Positions 16,222 through 25,525 of a stretch of 64,000 nt of DNA are shown in pieces. The stretch's first letter is position 1. The number at the start of each line of letters is the position of its first letter. The notes under the pieces are model-generated. The model ran no database searches. It saw nothing but the letters and a program-made list of their open reading frames with translations, and had not been told where the DNA came from. The stretch is from Pelotomaculum sp. (GTDB lineage: Bacteria > Bacillota > Desulfotomaculia > Desulfotomaculales > Pelotomaculaceae). The position numbers and the translations under genes are program-made. The stretch covers positions 51,788-115,787 of the forward strand of contig JAHDOA010000006.1 in NCBI GenBank assembly GCA_018435055.1. Reading direction: 5' to 3'.

Positions 16222-18513
16222 GTGTCTCAAAAAAGAAGGGCAAAAAGAAAGGTAAACTTTTTCCGTTTGCTGATCCTTCTTGTAGTCTTCGTAGTAGTGA
16301 TCGGCGGCTTTGTTTCTGCCGGCCTATTTTTTACCAGTATCAGAGACATGCCGGTGCTCAAACCGGGCATGCTGGAATCAGGCGCATCCACTATGATTTA
16401 CGATAAGGACGATCGCCTGGTTACCCAAATCGGCATCAGGAATAGCGTGCCTGTTGATATTGAGGAGGTGCCGGAACAGGTCAAGAACGCTTTCCTGTCC
16501 ATTGAGGATCCCAATTTTTACAAACACTTCGGGATTAGCATCCGCGGGATTGCCAGGGCGACCGTAAGCAACATTATATCCAGGTCGAAAGGAGAAGGCG
16601 GCAGCACCATTACCCAGCAGTTGGTAAGAATATCGATGCTGTCGCCGGAAAAGACCATTAAGAGGAAAATCCAGGAAGCCGTTCTGGCCATTCAGGTAGA
16701 AAGGCGCTATACCAAAGATGAAATCCTGGAAATGTATTTAAACAATGTATACCTGGGTGAGGGGGCGTACGGCATCCAGGCCGCGTCACAGATCTATTTC
16801 GACAAGCCCATCGACCAGTTAAATCTGCCGGAGGCGGCTATGCTTGGCGGCCTTCCCCAGGCGCCCAGCGCATATTCGCCGTACAAGGATCCGGACGCGG
16901 CAAAATTCAGGCGCAACGATGTGCTGGACAGTATGGTCAGGAATAAATACATCAGCGCCGGCGAGGCTGAGGAAGCAAAAGCAACAGATATTAAGCTTGC
17001 GCATAGTGAAGTAGCCTTTTTGCAATATCCATATCCATATTTTCTCGACTATGTCACCGATGAGCTGATTGAAAAATACGGGGAAGATGAGGTTTTTAAA
17101 GGCGGTCTGAGGGTCTATACGACTCTGGACCCCGATATTCAGTTGGCTGCCGAAACAGCTATGGCCAGGACGGCCAATTTCCCCGCCTCCAACCCTGATG
17201 AAAACGGCTTGCTGCAGCCCGAGGGGGCTGCCGTAGTGCTTGAACCCGGCACAGGCTATATTAAAGCGATGGTCGGCGGGCGCGAACATACCCAGAAAAG
17301 ACAGTGGAACAGGACGGTCCATACTGCCCGCCAGCCTGGTTCCGCTTTCAAACCGATCGCAGTTTACGGGCCGGCTATTGAGTACATGGGACTGGGTCCC
17401 GCTTCGGTAGTGGATGACTCGCCGGTGAGCTACGGTTCATATTCGCCGCGCAACTCCGATGGCAGGTACCGCGGCATGGTCACTTTCCGAACAGCCGTCG
17501 CCGGTTCTGTCAATGTTGCCGCAGTTAAAGTAATGATGGATTATGTTGGTATTGACAAAGCTATAAAATTTGCTTCCGCCCTGGGCATTGATTTGGACCC
17601 GGCCTCTCACGGGGCCAGCATGGCGCTGGGGGGGCTGGACAGAGGGGTAACACCGCTGCAAATGGCCAGCGCTTACGGCGCATTTGCCAATTCGGGGGTT
17701 TTAATCGAACCCACGGCCATTCTAAAGGTGGAAAAGGCTGACGGCGTTGTCCTGGAGCAGGCTGTGCCCAAACAAAAGCAGGTCATGAAAGCCACTACAG
17801 CTTACCTGATCACCGACATGCTAAAATCAGTTGTAGAAGGAGGAACGGGAACCGGGGCTCAGATCGGCAGGCCGGCGGCAGGGAAAACCGGCACGACTGA
17901 TGAAGGCAAGGATCTCTGGTTTGTGGGCTACACACCTGAACTAGTTACGGCGGTGTGGATTGGTTACGACCAGCCTACGCCGATGCTGCAGGCTTACGGA
18001 GGCACATACCCTACCCGGGTGTGGCAGGAGATTATGAGCAAGGCGCTTAAGAATGTTCCCGTTGGAATTTTCAGGCCACCCGGCGGGATAGTGACGGCGA
18101 CCGTGGACGGCAAGTCCGGCCTGCTGCCGGGTCCAAATACACCCGCCAGCAGCCTGGTCACTGATTTATTTGTCGAGGGGACAGTCCCTACAAAACATGA
18201 CAATGTGCATAATTACACTGAGGTTTGCGCCGCCAGCGGCCTGCTGGCGACACCGTACTGTCCCGACCGGGTGATCGCCACCGTGATCAATTTGCCCTAT
18301 AGTGTATCTGAGGTAGTTGAAGATTACAGTCAGCGCGCTCCGACGGAATACTGCACCATGCACGGCGCCAGCACAGTTCCGCCCGCCCGGAAACCCGGGA
18401 ATACCGGCGATAATGATGGCGGCGATAATATTGATGGCCGGACAGACGCTGATGACGATGATGCAGGGAATCCACTGGACAATCACAACTTTATCCCAAA
18501 GCCTGACCGGTAG
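16222..18513 (+). CDS. class A penicillin-binding protein (PBP1A type)
   Basis: Encodes 763 residues from a GTG at 16222 with GGGAGGG eight bases upstream. A TTG 18 bases earlier is too close to the site. A basic N-tail and one transmembrane segment come first. The glycosyltransferase domain has EDPNFYKHFGI, GGSTITQQLVR and RKIQEAVLA. The transpeptidase domain has the SxxK serine in PGSAFKPI, SVN in AGSVNVAAVK and KTGTT. It polymerises and cross-links peptidoglycan outside the membrane. The C-terminus ends in an Asp/Gly/Asn-rich tail after an extra domain containing two cysteine-bearing segments, a layout seen in Clostridia. Confidence 0.93.
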   Translation: MSQKRRAKRKVNFFRLLILLVVFVVVIGGFVSAGLFFTSIRDMPVLKPGMLESGASTMIYDKDDRLVTQIGIRNSVPVDIEEVPEQVKNAFLSIEDPNFYKHFGISIRGIARATVSNIISRSKGEGGSTITQQLVRISMLSPEKTIKRKIQEAVLAIQVERRYTKDEILEMYLNNVYLGEGAYGIQAASQIYFDKPIDQLNLPEAAMLGGLPQAPSAYSPYKDPDAAKFRRNDVLDSMVRNKYISAGEAEEAKATDIKLAHSEVAFLQYPYPYFLDYVTDELIEKYGEDEVFKGGLRVYTTLDPDIQLAAETAMARTANFPASNPDENGLLQPEGAAVVLEPGTGYIKAMVGGREHTQKRQWNRTVHTARQPGSAFKPIAVYGPAIEYMGLGPASVVDDSPVSYGSYSPRNSDGRYRGMVTFRTAVAGSVNVAAVKVMMDYVGIDKAIKFASALGIDLDPASHGASMALGGLDRGVTPLQMASAYGAFANSGVLIEPTAILKVEKADGVVLEQAVPKQKQVMKATTAYLITDMLKSVVEGGTGTGAQIGRPAAGKTGTTDEGKDLWFVGYTPELVTAVWIGYDQPTPMLQAYGGTYPTRVWQEIMSKALKNVPVGIFRPPGGIVTATVDGKSGLLPGPNTPASSLVTDLFVEGTVPTKHDNVHNYTEVCAASGLLATPYCPDRVIATVINLPYSVSEVVEDYSQRAPTEYCTMHGASTVPPARKPGNTGDNDGGDNIDGRTDADDDDAGNPLDNHNFIPKPDR

Positions 18514-18534
18514 GGAAGGCCAGCAGTTTATTCC

Positions 18535-18580
18535 AGGCGGCTAAGGCCACCGTATTTGGTGTGGCCGGGCCGCCTTTTCT
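18535..18580 (+). terminator. terminator after the penicillin-binding protein gene
   Basis: Nested stems GGCGGC/GCCGCC and GGCCAC/GTGGCC are followed by TTTTCTAATTT. Confidence 0.7.
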
Positions 18581-18656
18581 AATTTACGCTCATAGTAATT
18601 GTTTTTTTGTTTAAAATAATACTGGTAAACCAAAAATACAACAGGAGGTGTCACAT

Positions 18657-18968
18657 TTGTACCACCACGGTTGGTCCGATCACCCGCGCGGGATCCATGT
18701 AAAATCACTGACTCCGGACGGCAGCGACATTTCCATCCATTACAATGGTTTGTTGAATAACGCCGGGGCATCCCAGGTTTTTCTCCACACCGGTTTCGGC
18801 AGCCCCATGCAGTGGAATAATGTCGAAGATTACCGCATGCAGCGTACCCACGAGGGCTGGAAAAAAACCCTCAACATGGAGGATAACCAGATGACCTTCT
18901 GCTTCCACGACACGGCCGGCAACTGGGATAACAACAACGGCAATAACTGGACCTACAAAATCATCTAA
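18657..18968 (+). CDS. CBM25-like carbohydrate-binding protein
   Basis: Encodes 103 residues from a TTG with GGAGG eight bases upstream. The GTG at 18648 overlaps that site and is unlikely. The whole protein is one starch-binding-type module: VKSLTPDGSDISIHYNGLL, AGASQVFLHTGFG, VEDYRMQRTHEGWKKTL and FCFHDTAGNWDNNNGNNW, matching the CBM25 pattern. It has no signal peptide and no catalytic domain, so it probably acts in the cytoplasm on glycogen or a similar glucan. Stand-alone CBM25 proteins of this size occur in Peptococcaceae. The binding target is inferred. Confidence 0.75.
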   Translation: MYHHGWSDHPRGIHVKSLTPDGSDISIHYNGLLNNAGASQVFLHTGFGSPMQWNNVEDYRMQRTHEGWKKTLNMEDNQMTFCFHDTAGNWDNNNGNNWTYKII

Positions 18969-18980
18969 ATTGGGCAGGTA

Positions 18981-19011
18981 GAAATCGGGATAATCATCCC
19001 GATTTCTTTTT
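18981..19011 (+). terminator. terminator after the CBM25 gene
   Basis: Stem GAAATCGGGAT/ATCCCGATTTC with a short loop and TTTTTC after it. Confidence 0.8.
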
Positions 19012-19034
19012 CGGGGATGTCAGGGGGATGTCAG

Positions 19035-19127
19035 GGGGACGGGGTTGTTGACACCCCCAGTGTTGTCAGCCCAGCGGTAAAATGTCAAGCCCCTTGTCAA
19101 GGGGACGGGGTTGTTGACACCCCCAGT
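19035..19127. repeat. pair of identical 27-bp repeats
   Basis: Two perfect 27-base copies lie at 19035-19061 and 19101-19127. Each begins GGGGACGGGG and ends ACACCCCCAGT. Between them is the palindrome CCCCTTGTCAAGGGG. This resembles the repetitive extragenic units that accompany RAYT transposases. The flanks (19128-19345) hold no intact gene. One minus-strand frame (IKRFINSSLSIEETAARMG) could be a helix-turn-helix remnant. Confidence 0.6.
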
Positions 19128-19364
19128 ATTCTTGAGGATGTCTCCGGTTAAAAATCACCCTCAATAACAAAGGCGCCAGAACATAATGGGCCCCATCGCG
19201 CTTTGGCTTCATACAGCTCTGTTCCAAAGGTGATTTTATATATTTAATTGGCAATTGGAACACCCATTCGAGCAGCCGTTTCTTCAATAGAAAGACTGCT
19301 GTTTATAAAACGCTTGATAACCAGGCAGGAATAACCGCGGGGGATAATAGGCTTTTTAATGATA

Positions 19365-21728
19365 CTAATGAGCCAGTTCTACGATGGTGACGCCGTATCC
19401 GCCTTCGCCGTGTTCGCCGAGGCGGAAGGATTTAACCCTGTGGTGTCCTTTTAACAAGCGGTGCACTGCTGCGCGCAGCGAGCCGGTGCCTTTGCCGTGG
19501 ATCAGGCTGACCCGGGGCAGGCCGGCCAGGTAGGCGTCGTCCAGGTATTTTTCTACGGTCAGCATCGCTTCTTCCGCATACTGGCCCCTTAGGTCCAGCT
19601 CTACGGATATATCCCTGGCTATGTTTAAAAGCATGCCTGCCACTTCGCTCTGGCCCCCGCCAACTTTGGGCTGTTCCACCGTGCGCAGGTCTTTTACCGG
19701 CACATTCATTTTAATAATGCCGACCTGCACCTGCACTTCTTTTTCCCCCGCGCCGGGCGGTTCAATCACGTAGCCCCGCTGGTTGAATTTGGGCAGCAGC
19801 ACCTCCTGCCCGGCTCGCAGCACGGTCGGTACCTGCCCGGCAATAACCTTTTCGGGGACGGCGCGGCTGACTTTATGTTGCAGTTGGTGTAATTTATCCC
19901 TGGCCGCCTTAATCGCGCTTTCCCGGGCACGGGTTGACTCTGCGGCAATCTTCTCCCTCAGTTCTTTTACCGCAGACTCGGCCTCAGCTTTCGCCGATTT
20001 TACCAGCGCCCGGGCCTCTTCCCCGGCTTTGGACAGGACCTCCTCACGCCGCCGGGCCAGGTCCGCCGCCAGCTCTTCATGTTTCTCCTTAATCGCCCTT
20101 GCCTCGTCAGCTAGTTTGGCTGCCGCCACCCGGTCAGCTTCCGCCTCCTGCTGGGCTTTTTCCAGGTTGCCCACCAGCTCGGCAAATTGAGTCTGTTCCA
20201 CAGATAAAAACTCTCTGGACCTTTCGATCAGCTCAGCCGGCAGTCCCAGCCGCAAGGCGATTTCAAAGGCGTTGCTGCGACCTGGTTTGCCGATTAAGAG
20301 CCGGTAGGTAGGCCGCAAGGTGGCCCGGTCAAACTCCACGCTGGCGTTTTCCACCCGTGCGCGGGCATAGGCAAAGTTCGTCAGCTCGCTGTAATGGGTG
20401 GTGGCAATGGTCCTGGCGCCGGCCGTGTGCAGCTTTTCCAGGATGGCCTGGGCCAGGGCGGCGCCTTCCACGGGATCGGTGCCGGCGCCCAGTTCGTCCA
20501 GCAACACCAGGCATTCCCGGCCAGCCTGGCTGACAATTTCCACAATATTGGTCATATGCGAGGAAAAGGTGCTCAGTGACTGTTCAATGCTCTGTTCATC
20601 ACCTATATCCGTGAAAACCCGCTGAAAAACCCCCAGGCGGGTATTTTCACCCGCCGGCAGGTGCAGCCCGGACTGGGCCATCAAGGCAAACAGGCCGGCT
20701 GTCTTCAAGGTAACCGTCTTGCCGCCGGTGTTGGGTCCGGTGATGATCAGCGTGTCGAAATCTTCGCCCAAACGGATATTTACCGGCACGACGTCCCCTT
20801 TCAGCAGGGGGTGCCGGCCCTGCCTGATGTCCAGGACTGCTTCATCCGCCAGGACTGGCGCCCAGGCGTCCAGGCTCTGGCTGTACCTGGCCCGGGCGAT
20901 GATGAAATCCAGCTCGCCCAGGGCGTCCAGGCTGACCTCAATATCCTCCAGACTCTGCGCCACTCCTTGCGACAGGGCGGCCAGGATCCGCTGGATCTCC
21001 TGTTTTTCCGCCACAACCAGCCGCCTGAGCTCATTATTCTTATCCAGCACGGCCATCGGCTCGACAAATAAGGTGGCGCCGCTGGCGGACTGGTCATGGA
21101 TGATCCCCGGCACCTGGGCGCGGTACTCAATTTTCACCGGCACCACATAGCGGCCATCCCTGATGGTCACAATGGGGTCCTGCAGGTATTTCTGGTAATT
21201 TGGAGAGCGGATTATGTTTTCCAGGTAATTCTTTATGCTCAGCTGGGCGCCGGCCAGCTTTCTACGTGTCTGCGCAAGTGCCGGCGAGGCGTGGTCGGTG
21301 ATCTCGCCGCCGGGCAAAATAGCGTTTTTGATCAGTTTTTCCAGATCCGGCAGGGGTGTAATAAAGAAAGCATGCCCATATAGCAAAGGGTAGTTTTCCT
21401 GTCTTTCAGAAAAGAAGTTTTTTATAATCCTGCCTGCTGTAAGCGTATCTGCCACAGCGATCAGTTCTCCCGGTTCCAGGACGGCCCCCCGGCCCGCCCG
21501 CTGCAGCTGGCGCCTGATGTCTTTCCAGCCGCCCATTTCCGCGGTCGGCTCCAGCCGCAGGAGCTTTCTTCCTTCAGTGGCCTCATCCTGCCACCTGCCG
21601 ATTACGGCCGGGTCGTCGACCGGCCTGAGGGCCAGGGCCCGCTCTTTGCCCAGCGGCGACCCTGCGAAAGCAGCCAGCTGATCCAGGACTTTATAGTATT
21701 CGAGTCTCTTGAGCGTTTTTTCTTCCAT
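19365..21728 (-). CDS. mutS2: endonuclease MutS2
   Basis: Encodes 787 residues. The MutS-like core with lever/clamp helices comes first. The ATPase has Walker A ITGPNTGGKTVTLKT near 330, Walker B LVLLDELGAGTDP, and TTHYSELTNFAY. A long charged coiled coil follows (~510-630). The C-terminal Smr domain has ELDLRGQYAEEA and HGKGTGSLR. MutS2 lacks the mismatch-recognition domain of MutS. In other bacteria it limits homologous recombination or rescues collided ribosomes by nicking or splitting. The ATG follows directly on a REP-like intergenic unit. It lies downstream of the U32 gene on the same strand. Confidence 0.96.
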   Translation of the reverse strand: MEEKTLKRLEYYKVLDQLAAFAGSPLGKERALALRPVDDPAVIGRWQDEATEGRKLLRLEPTAEMGGWKDIRRQLQRAGRGAVLEPGELIAVADTLTAGRIIKNFFSERQENYPLLYGHAFFITPLPDLEKLIKNAILPGGEITDHASPALAQTRRKLAGAQLSIKNYLENIIRSPNYQKYLQDPIVTIRDGRYVVPVKIEYRAQVPGIIHDQSASGATLFVEPMAVLDKNNELRRLVVAEKQEIQRILAALSQGVAQSLEDIEVSLDALGELDFIIARARYSQSLDAWAPVLADEAVLDIRQGRHPLLKGDVVPVNIRLGEDFDTLIITGPNTGGKTVTLKTAGLFALMAQSGLHLPAGENTRLGVFQRVFTDIGDEQSIEQSLSTFSSHMTNIVEIVSQAGRECLVLLDELGAGTDPVEGAALAQAILEKLHTAGARTIATTHYSELTNFAYARARVENASVEFDRATLRPTYRLLIGKPGRSNAFEIALRLGLPAELIERSREFLSVEQTQFAELVGNLEKAQQEAEADRVAAAKLADEARAIKEKHEELAADLARRREEVLSKAGEEARALVKSAKAEAESAVKELREKIAAESTRARESAIKAARDKLHQLQHKVSRAVPEKVIAGQVPTVLRAGQEVLLPKFNQRGYVIEPPGAGEKEVQVQVGIIKMNVPVKDLRTVEQPKVGGGQSEVAGMLLNIARDISVELDLRGQYAEEAMLTVEKYLDDAYLAGLPRVSLIHGKGTGSLRAAVHRLLKGHHRVKSFRLGEHGEGGYGVTIVELAH

Positions 21729-21760
21729 AAAATAACCTTCCCAGGTAGTTTCCAGTCATT

Positions 21761-21887
21761 CCGATCGGGGACATACCTCAGAACCCCACGGAATAACCGT
21801 GAGTTCAGGTATATTCCATTACGCTGCCTGTTACCATGCAGTGACGCGGGTTGGCAAATGAGACAAAAGGAACGTCCCCTTGTCTCA
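21761..21887. repeat. REP-like intergenic unit
   Basis: Begins with a 20-base sequence at 21761-21780 that recurs exactly at 25422-25441. It ends with the inverted repeat TGAGACAA/TTGTCTCA at 21859-21887 around a GTCCCC core. Units of this kind lie between genes in Peptococcaceae and usually go with RAYT-type transposases, one remnant of which is at the right end of this window. Confidence 0.55.
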
Positions 21888-21893
21888 CCTTTG

Positions 21894-24413
21894 TTATCCC
21901 AACACGCCCCGGTAGTAGTGTCCTTTGGTGAAACCCTGCGGGCTGTGCCCGGCCAGGGTTTCTTTCAGCGCGGGGATGTTCCGGCCGGGCGCATCCAGGA
22001 CGGCGCGGTAGGCCCGCACAGCGTCCCGCACATAGGCGTGTCCCTCGCGCCTGGCCTCGATGCGCAGCGCAGCTACGCCGGTTTCTGCGATCGCTCCCAC
22101 ATCTTCAATCAGACACAGGTCTCTTGAGTTAAATATATGCATGCGGCAGTGCTGGTCCTGTTCAACGGGAAATACGACACCTTTCCGGTCCTTCAGACCG
22201 CATTGGGCGTCATGGCATGCGCCGGGGCAGCTCTCCGGCTTTGCCCCGCCCAGCAGGCTGCCGGCGGCGCAGTATTCGGAAATCATCAGGGGCAGCGCGC
22301 CGTGCACAATGACCTCGGCCGGCAGCGGCAAGGCAGGAACCATGTCCCTGATCTGCTCCAGGGTCAGCTCCGGGGACAGGGTAACCCGGCTCACACCGAG
22401 CCCTTTTAATAAAGTGGCGCTTTCATGATTGAAAATATTCAGTGGAAAATCAGCGTAAACAGGTTTATCGGTAATATCCAGCACCCGCCTTACCAGGCCC
22501 AGGTTTCCTGCCTGGACCCCGTCCAGTCGCCCTTTAGCTACTTTTTCCAATAGGCGGCTGAATTGATCCAGATCCTGATCCTGCAGGATGCGGGAGGATG
22601 AAAGGACAAAATTGACACCAGCGGCAGCGCAGATTTCACTTCCTTTTAAAATATGATCTGCCGAAATAACACCCTTGGAATGAAACCGCTCGCCGCCAAA
22701 GTACACCAGTTCCGCCCCCGCTGCCACGGCAGCCTGGAGGGACGCCAGGTCAGTCACCGTCACTGACAGCCGCGGCCTTTTCCCAACAATTGCCACCGCG
22801 CCAGGTCTAGCGGCGGCGGCCAGGCGGCGGCGAAACACCTCTTCCGCCACCGGTTTGTGACCGTAAGCGTCCGCTCTTTTTTTCTCCAGTTGGGCCAGGG
22901 CGATACGCCTGGTTTCATTAATATCACTCACCGGCGCCATTAAATCGCCTCTCAAATCCAGCTGCAGCTCAGACACGGCAAAAGGCGTATTGCCCAGCCG
23001 GGAGAGCTGTTTGAAAAGGTATTCATAGGTCAGCGGGCGGTTCAAAGCTTCCTGGACCGGGTTGGCCGACACCGCCCGCCCGGTGTTGCCGCTGCCGTCC
23101 CGCGCCTCAATTTCCAGGGGCTCGCCCAGCCTGGCGGATACCTTGAAGACCAGGGGGATTTTCCTCTGCTCCCGGGGAGAGGCAAAACTGGCCCGGGCTT
23201 TTTCTACCAGGTCGGTGTCGTGTGTTTTAAAAACCCTGTCTCCCGGGAAAACCCGCCCGGGGATGTCCAACTGTGCCACTGCTCCTGCCGGAGCGCGGTT
23301 CACAGGCCGGCCGCCGATAAACATGCGTTTTACCTCACCGGCTTTGCGGCCGCCCTCGGTCACCCATACCTCGACGCCGTCCCCAACCCGCAGCGGTTCT
23401 TCTAAAGATATTTCCGCCAGGCGCAGTGTTTTATTAAAGCCCTTAACCCGGCCCAGGAAAAGGCCCCGGTTATTGGGCCGCTTATAGCTCATCATGTCCG
23501 GACCCGGCCGCCCGTAAAAATAGCCGGTGGTAAAATCCCGGTTGAAAATTTGCGCCAGGTCCCTGGCCTCCTCCGGGGTAACAGTAAAATCGCCGCCGGC
23601 GGCGGCCCTGTCCAGCAGGCCGCGGTAAATTCTGACCACAGTGGCCACGTATTCCGGCCTTTTCATCCGCCCTTCAATTTTGAAGGAAGTTATCCCGGAA
23701 CGGACCAGGTCAGGCAGGCGCCGGCTCATATTCAAATCCCGCGGGCTCAAAAGATATTTGCCTGCGCTGCCCGGATCAACCAGGGGCCGGCCACGCCGGT
23801 CCACCAGTACGTACGGCAGGCGGCAGGGCTGGGCGCAGCGGCCCCTGTTCCCGCTGCGACCGCCGATCAAGCTGGACATCAGACACTGACCGGAATAACA
23901 AACACACAAGGCGCCATGGATAAATACCTCGATGGCCACCCCGGACTCCCTGACGATCTCTGTAATCGCCTCCAGGGAAAGTTCCCGGGCCAGCACGATA
24001 CGGCTTATGCCGGCTTCTTTTAAGACCAGCGCCGCAGGCAGGTTATGTACAGTCATCTGGGTGCTGACGTGCAGCGGCAGTTCGGGGATGGCCTGCCGGG
24101 CCAGTCTCAAAAGGCCCAGATCCTGGATAATTACCCCGTCGGCGCCGCTGCGCTGCAGAAAGTAAAGAAAATCCAGCGCCTCCGGTAGTTCCCTGCCATC
24201 CAGCAGGATATTAACGGTGATGTAGATCCGGGCGCCCCTGACGTGGGCGTATTCTACCGCCCTGACAATTTCCCGGTCGTCAAAGTTGCCGGCTGACTGC
24301 CTGGCGTTAAAACGTTTGCCTCCCAGGTAGACGGCGTCGGCGCCGTTTTCCACAGCCGCCACCAGGGACTCCCAGCTGCCGGCAGGCGCCAACAATTCCG
24401 GTTTGCGGGACAT
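21894..24413 (-). CDS. peptidase U32 family protein (RlhA/YrrO-like) with DUF3656
   Basis: Encodes 839 residues. The first U32 domain begins KPELLAPAGSWESLVAAVENGADAVYLGG. It carries the signature FIHGALCVCYSGQCLMSSLIGGRSGNRG-type cluster with cysteines, then GRCAQPCRLPY. A middle DUF3656 region follows. A second U32-like half (residues ~590-800) has VIVHGALPLMISEYC and further cysteines. E. coli RlhA and related U32 proteins work in RNA hydroxylation and probably bind an Fe-S cluster, so a rRNA or tRNA modification role is more likely than true proteolysis. It ends upstream of mutS2 and starts three bases after the NIF3-like gene. Confidence 0.85.
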   Translation of the reverse strand: MSRKPELLAPAGSWESLVAAVENGADAVYLGGKRFNARQSAGNFDDREIVRAVEYAHVRGARIYITVNILLDGRELPEALDFLYFLQRSGADGVIIQDLGLLRLARQAIPELPLHVSTQMTVHNLPAALVLKEAGISRIVLARELSLEAITEIVRESGVAIEVFIHGALCVCYSGQCLMSSLIGGRSGNRGRCAQPCRLPYVLVDRRGRPLVDPGSAGKYLLSPRDLNMSRRLPDLVRSGITSFKIEGRMKRPEYVATVVRIYRGLLDRAAAGGDFTVTPEEARDLAQIFNRDFTTGYFYGRPGPDMMSYKRPNNRGLFLGRVKGFNKTLRLAEISLEEPLRVGDGVEVWVTEGGRKAGEVKRMFIGGRPVNRAPAGAVAQLDIPGRVFPGDRVFKTHDTDLVEKARASFASPREQRKIPLVFKVSARLGEPLEIEARDGSGNTGRAVSANPVQEALNRPLTYEYLFKQLSRLGNTPFAVSELQLDLRGDLMAPVSDINETRRIALAQLEKKRADAYGHKPVAEEVFRRRLAAAARPGAVAIVGKRPRLSVTVTDLASLQAAVAAGAELVYFGGERFHSKGVISADHILKGSEICAAAGVNFVLSSSRILQDQDLDQFSRLLEKVAKGRLDGVQAGNLGLVRRVLDITDKPVYADFPLNIFNHESATLLKGLGVSRVTLSPELTLEQIRDMVPALPLPAEVIVHGALPLMISEYCAAGSLLGGAKPESCPGACHDAQCGLKDRKGVVFPVEQDQHCRMHIFNSRDLCLIEDVGAIAETGVAALRIEARREGHAYVRDAVRAYRAVLDAPGRNIPALKETLAGHSPQGFTKGHYYRGVLG

Positions 24414-24416
24414 AAG

Positions 24417-25373
24417 CTACTCCTTCCGCTCATACCGTAAAAGCCCGGCGCAGGGTATTATCTCGACGCCGCGTCTGGCCAACTCGTCCAGAAACAGGTT
24501 CAGGCCAAGCGAGTCGCTGGCCATATGTCCGGCGATAATCACGTTCACATGGTTTTTTTCCGCTTCTTTGCGGTGCTTCTCTCCGATATGCATCACAATC
24601 AGTGTGCCGACACCGGCTGCCGCCAGTTTGGCGTAGGCGTCCTCGGAGCCGCTGGTACCGCCTGTCATATCGACCATGACCCGGCCGGCCCGTTTATCTT
24701 TGCCGCCAATGACGATAGTGGGACCGGCGTTATAGTTCACCGCTTCCGCGTATTCGGGAATTTCTTTTAACAGTTTCAGCACATCGTTTAAGGTTTCCGG
24801 TTTCTTTTCGTCAATCAAGGTCTGGATAAAATCATTGACCTGGTTATCGGCCGGCGTGTGCACGCACATCAGCGGGATGTCCAGCAGCCTGGCGGCGTCT
24901 ACCGCCCGGTTGTGGTTCAGCGGCATCAGGCCCAGTTTGACCTCATTGATGCGGGAAGCCATTATGCCCTCCGCCACGTTGATCGGTACGCCGAATTTAG
25001 CCAGGACGTCCTCCTGCAGCCGCATCACCTGATAAAGCGCCGACATGGCCTTGCCCTCGGGATGGTGGGCGATGATCAGATCTATTTTTTGGCCCCGCCC
25101 GGAAATCCGGTCGGCCAGTAAAACTTCCCCGGTCTCCATATCTATACCGGCGAGCGCCCGCGACACCTCACGCTCCGGGTCGCCGTAGAGCAGTCTGGTG
25201 TCGCCGTAGGGATTGAACAGTCTGTCCCGGTCGTATTCCTTTTTTTCATCTTCCTTCATTTCTGCATACAGCTTTTTTTCCTTCTCCAAAAGCTTTTCTA
25301 CTGCGGCTTTTGTGCGCGGGTCTTTACCCATCCCCTTTTCAATGGCCAGTCTGTAAATTTCACCTAACTTCAT
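24417..25373 (-). CDS. NIF3-like (NGG1p-interacting factor) protein
   Basis: Encodes 318 residues from the ATG at 25373, preceded by AAAGGAG. The longer frame to 25442 would begin inside a repeat. The sequence has HHPEGKAMSALYQVM, LGLMPLNHNRAVDAARLLDIPLMCVHTPADN and VGTLIVMHIGEKHRKEA with a later AGHMASD. The histidines and aspartates would suit the two-metal site of the DUF34/NIF3 family. The N-terminal ~90 residues are charged and helical, and are not part of the usual NIF3 fold. The biochemical role of this family is still unclear. It is probably translated with the U32 gene, with a gap of only three bases. Confidence 0.7.
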   Translation of the reverse strand: MKLGEIYRLAIEKGMGKDPRTKAAVEKLLEKEKKLYAEMKEDEKKEYDRDRLFNPYGDTRLLYGDPEREVSRALAGIDMETGEVLLADRISGRGQKIDLIIAHHPEGKAMSALYQVMRLQEDVLAKFGVPINVAEGIMASRINEVKLGLMPLNHNRAVDAARLLDIPLMCVHTPADNQVNDFIQTLIDEKKPETLNDVLKLLKEIPEYAEAVNYNAGPTIVIGGKDKRAGRVMVDMTGGTSGSEDAYAKLAAAGVGTLIVMHIGEKHRKEAEKNHVNVIIAGHMASDSLGLNLFLDELARRGVEIIPCAGLLRYERKE

Positions 25374-25421
25374 CCAACTTCTCCTTTCTATACTTAAACC
25401 GTGTTCATTCCCCAACCCATC

Positions 25422-25505
25422 CCGATCGGGGACATACCTCACGCCACAAAGGAATGCTCAAAAGAGGAAGTGTGTCCCCATTCTGCTGTCTGGCGTCATG
25501 CGACG
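25422..25505. repeat. REP-like intergenic unit, second copy
   Basis: The first 20 bases equal 21761-21780. A partner arm GAGGAAGTGTGTCCCC near 25465-25480 pairs imperfectly with GGGGACATACCTC, giving a hairpin. The unit lies between mpg and the NIF3-like gene. Confidence 0.5.
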
Positions 25506-25525
25506 ATAAAATGTTGCAGCAGAGA

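Noticed and set aside
16164..16406. 80-residue frame overlapping the start of the penicillin-binding protein gene
   Set aside because: Out of frame with the true gene and lacking a ribosome site.
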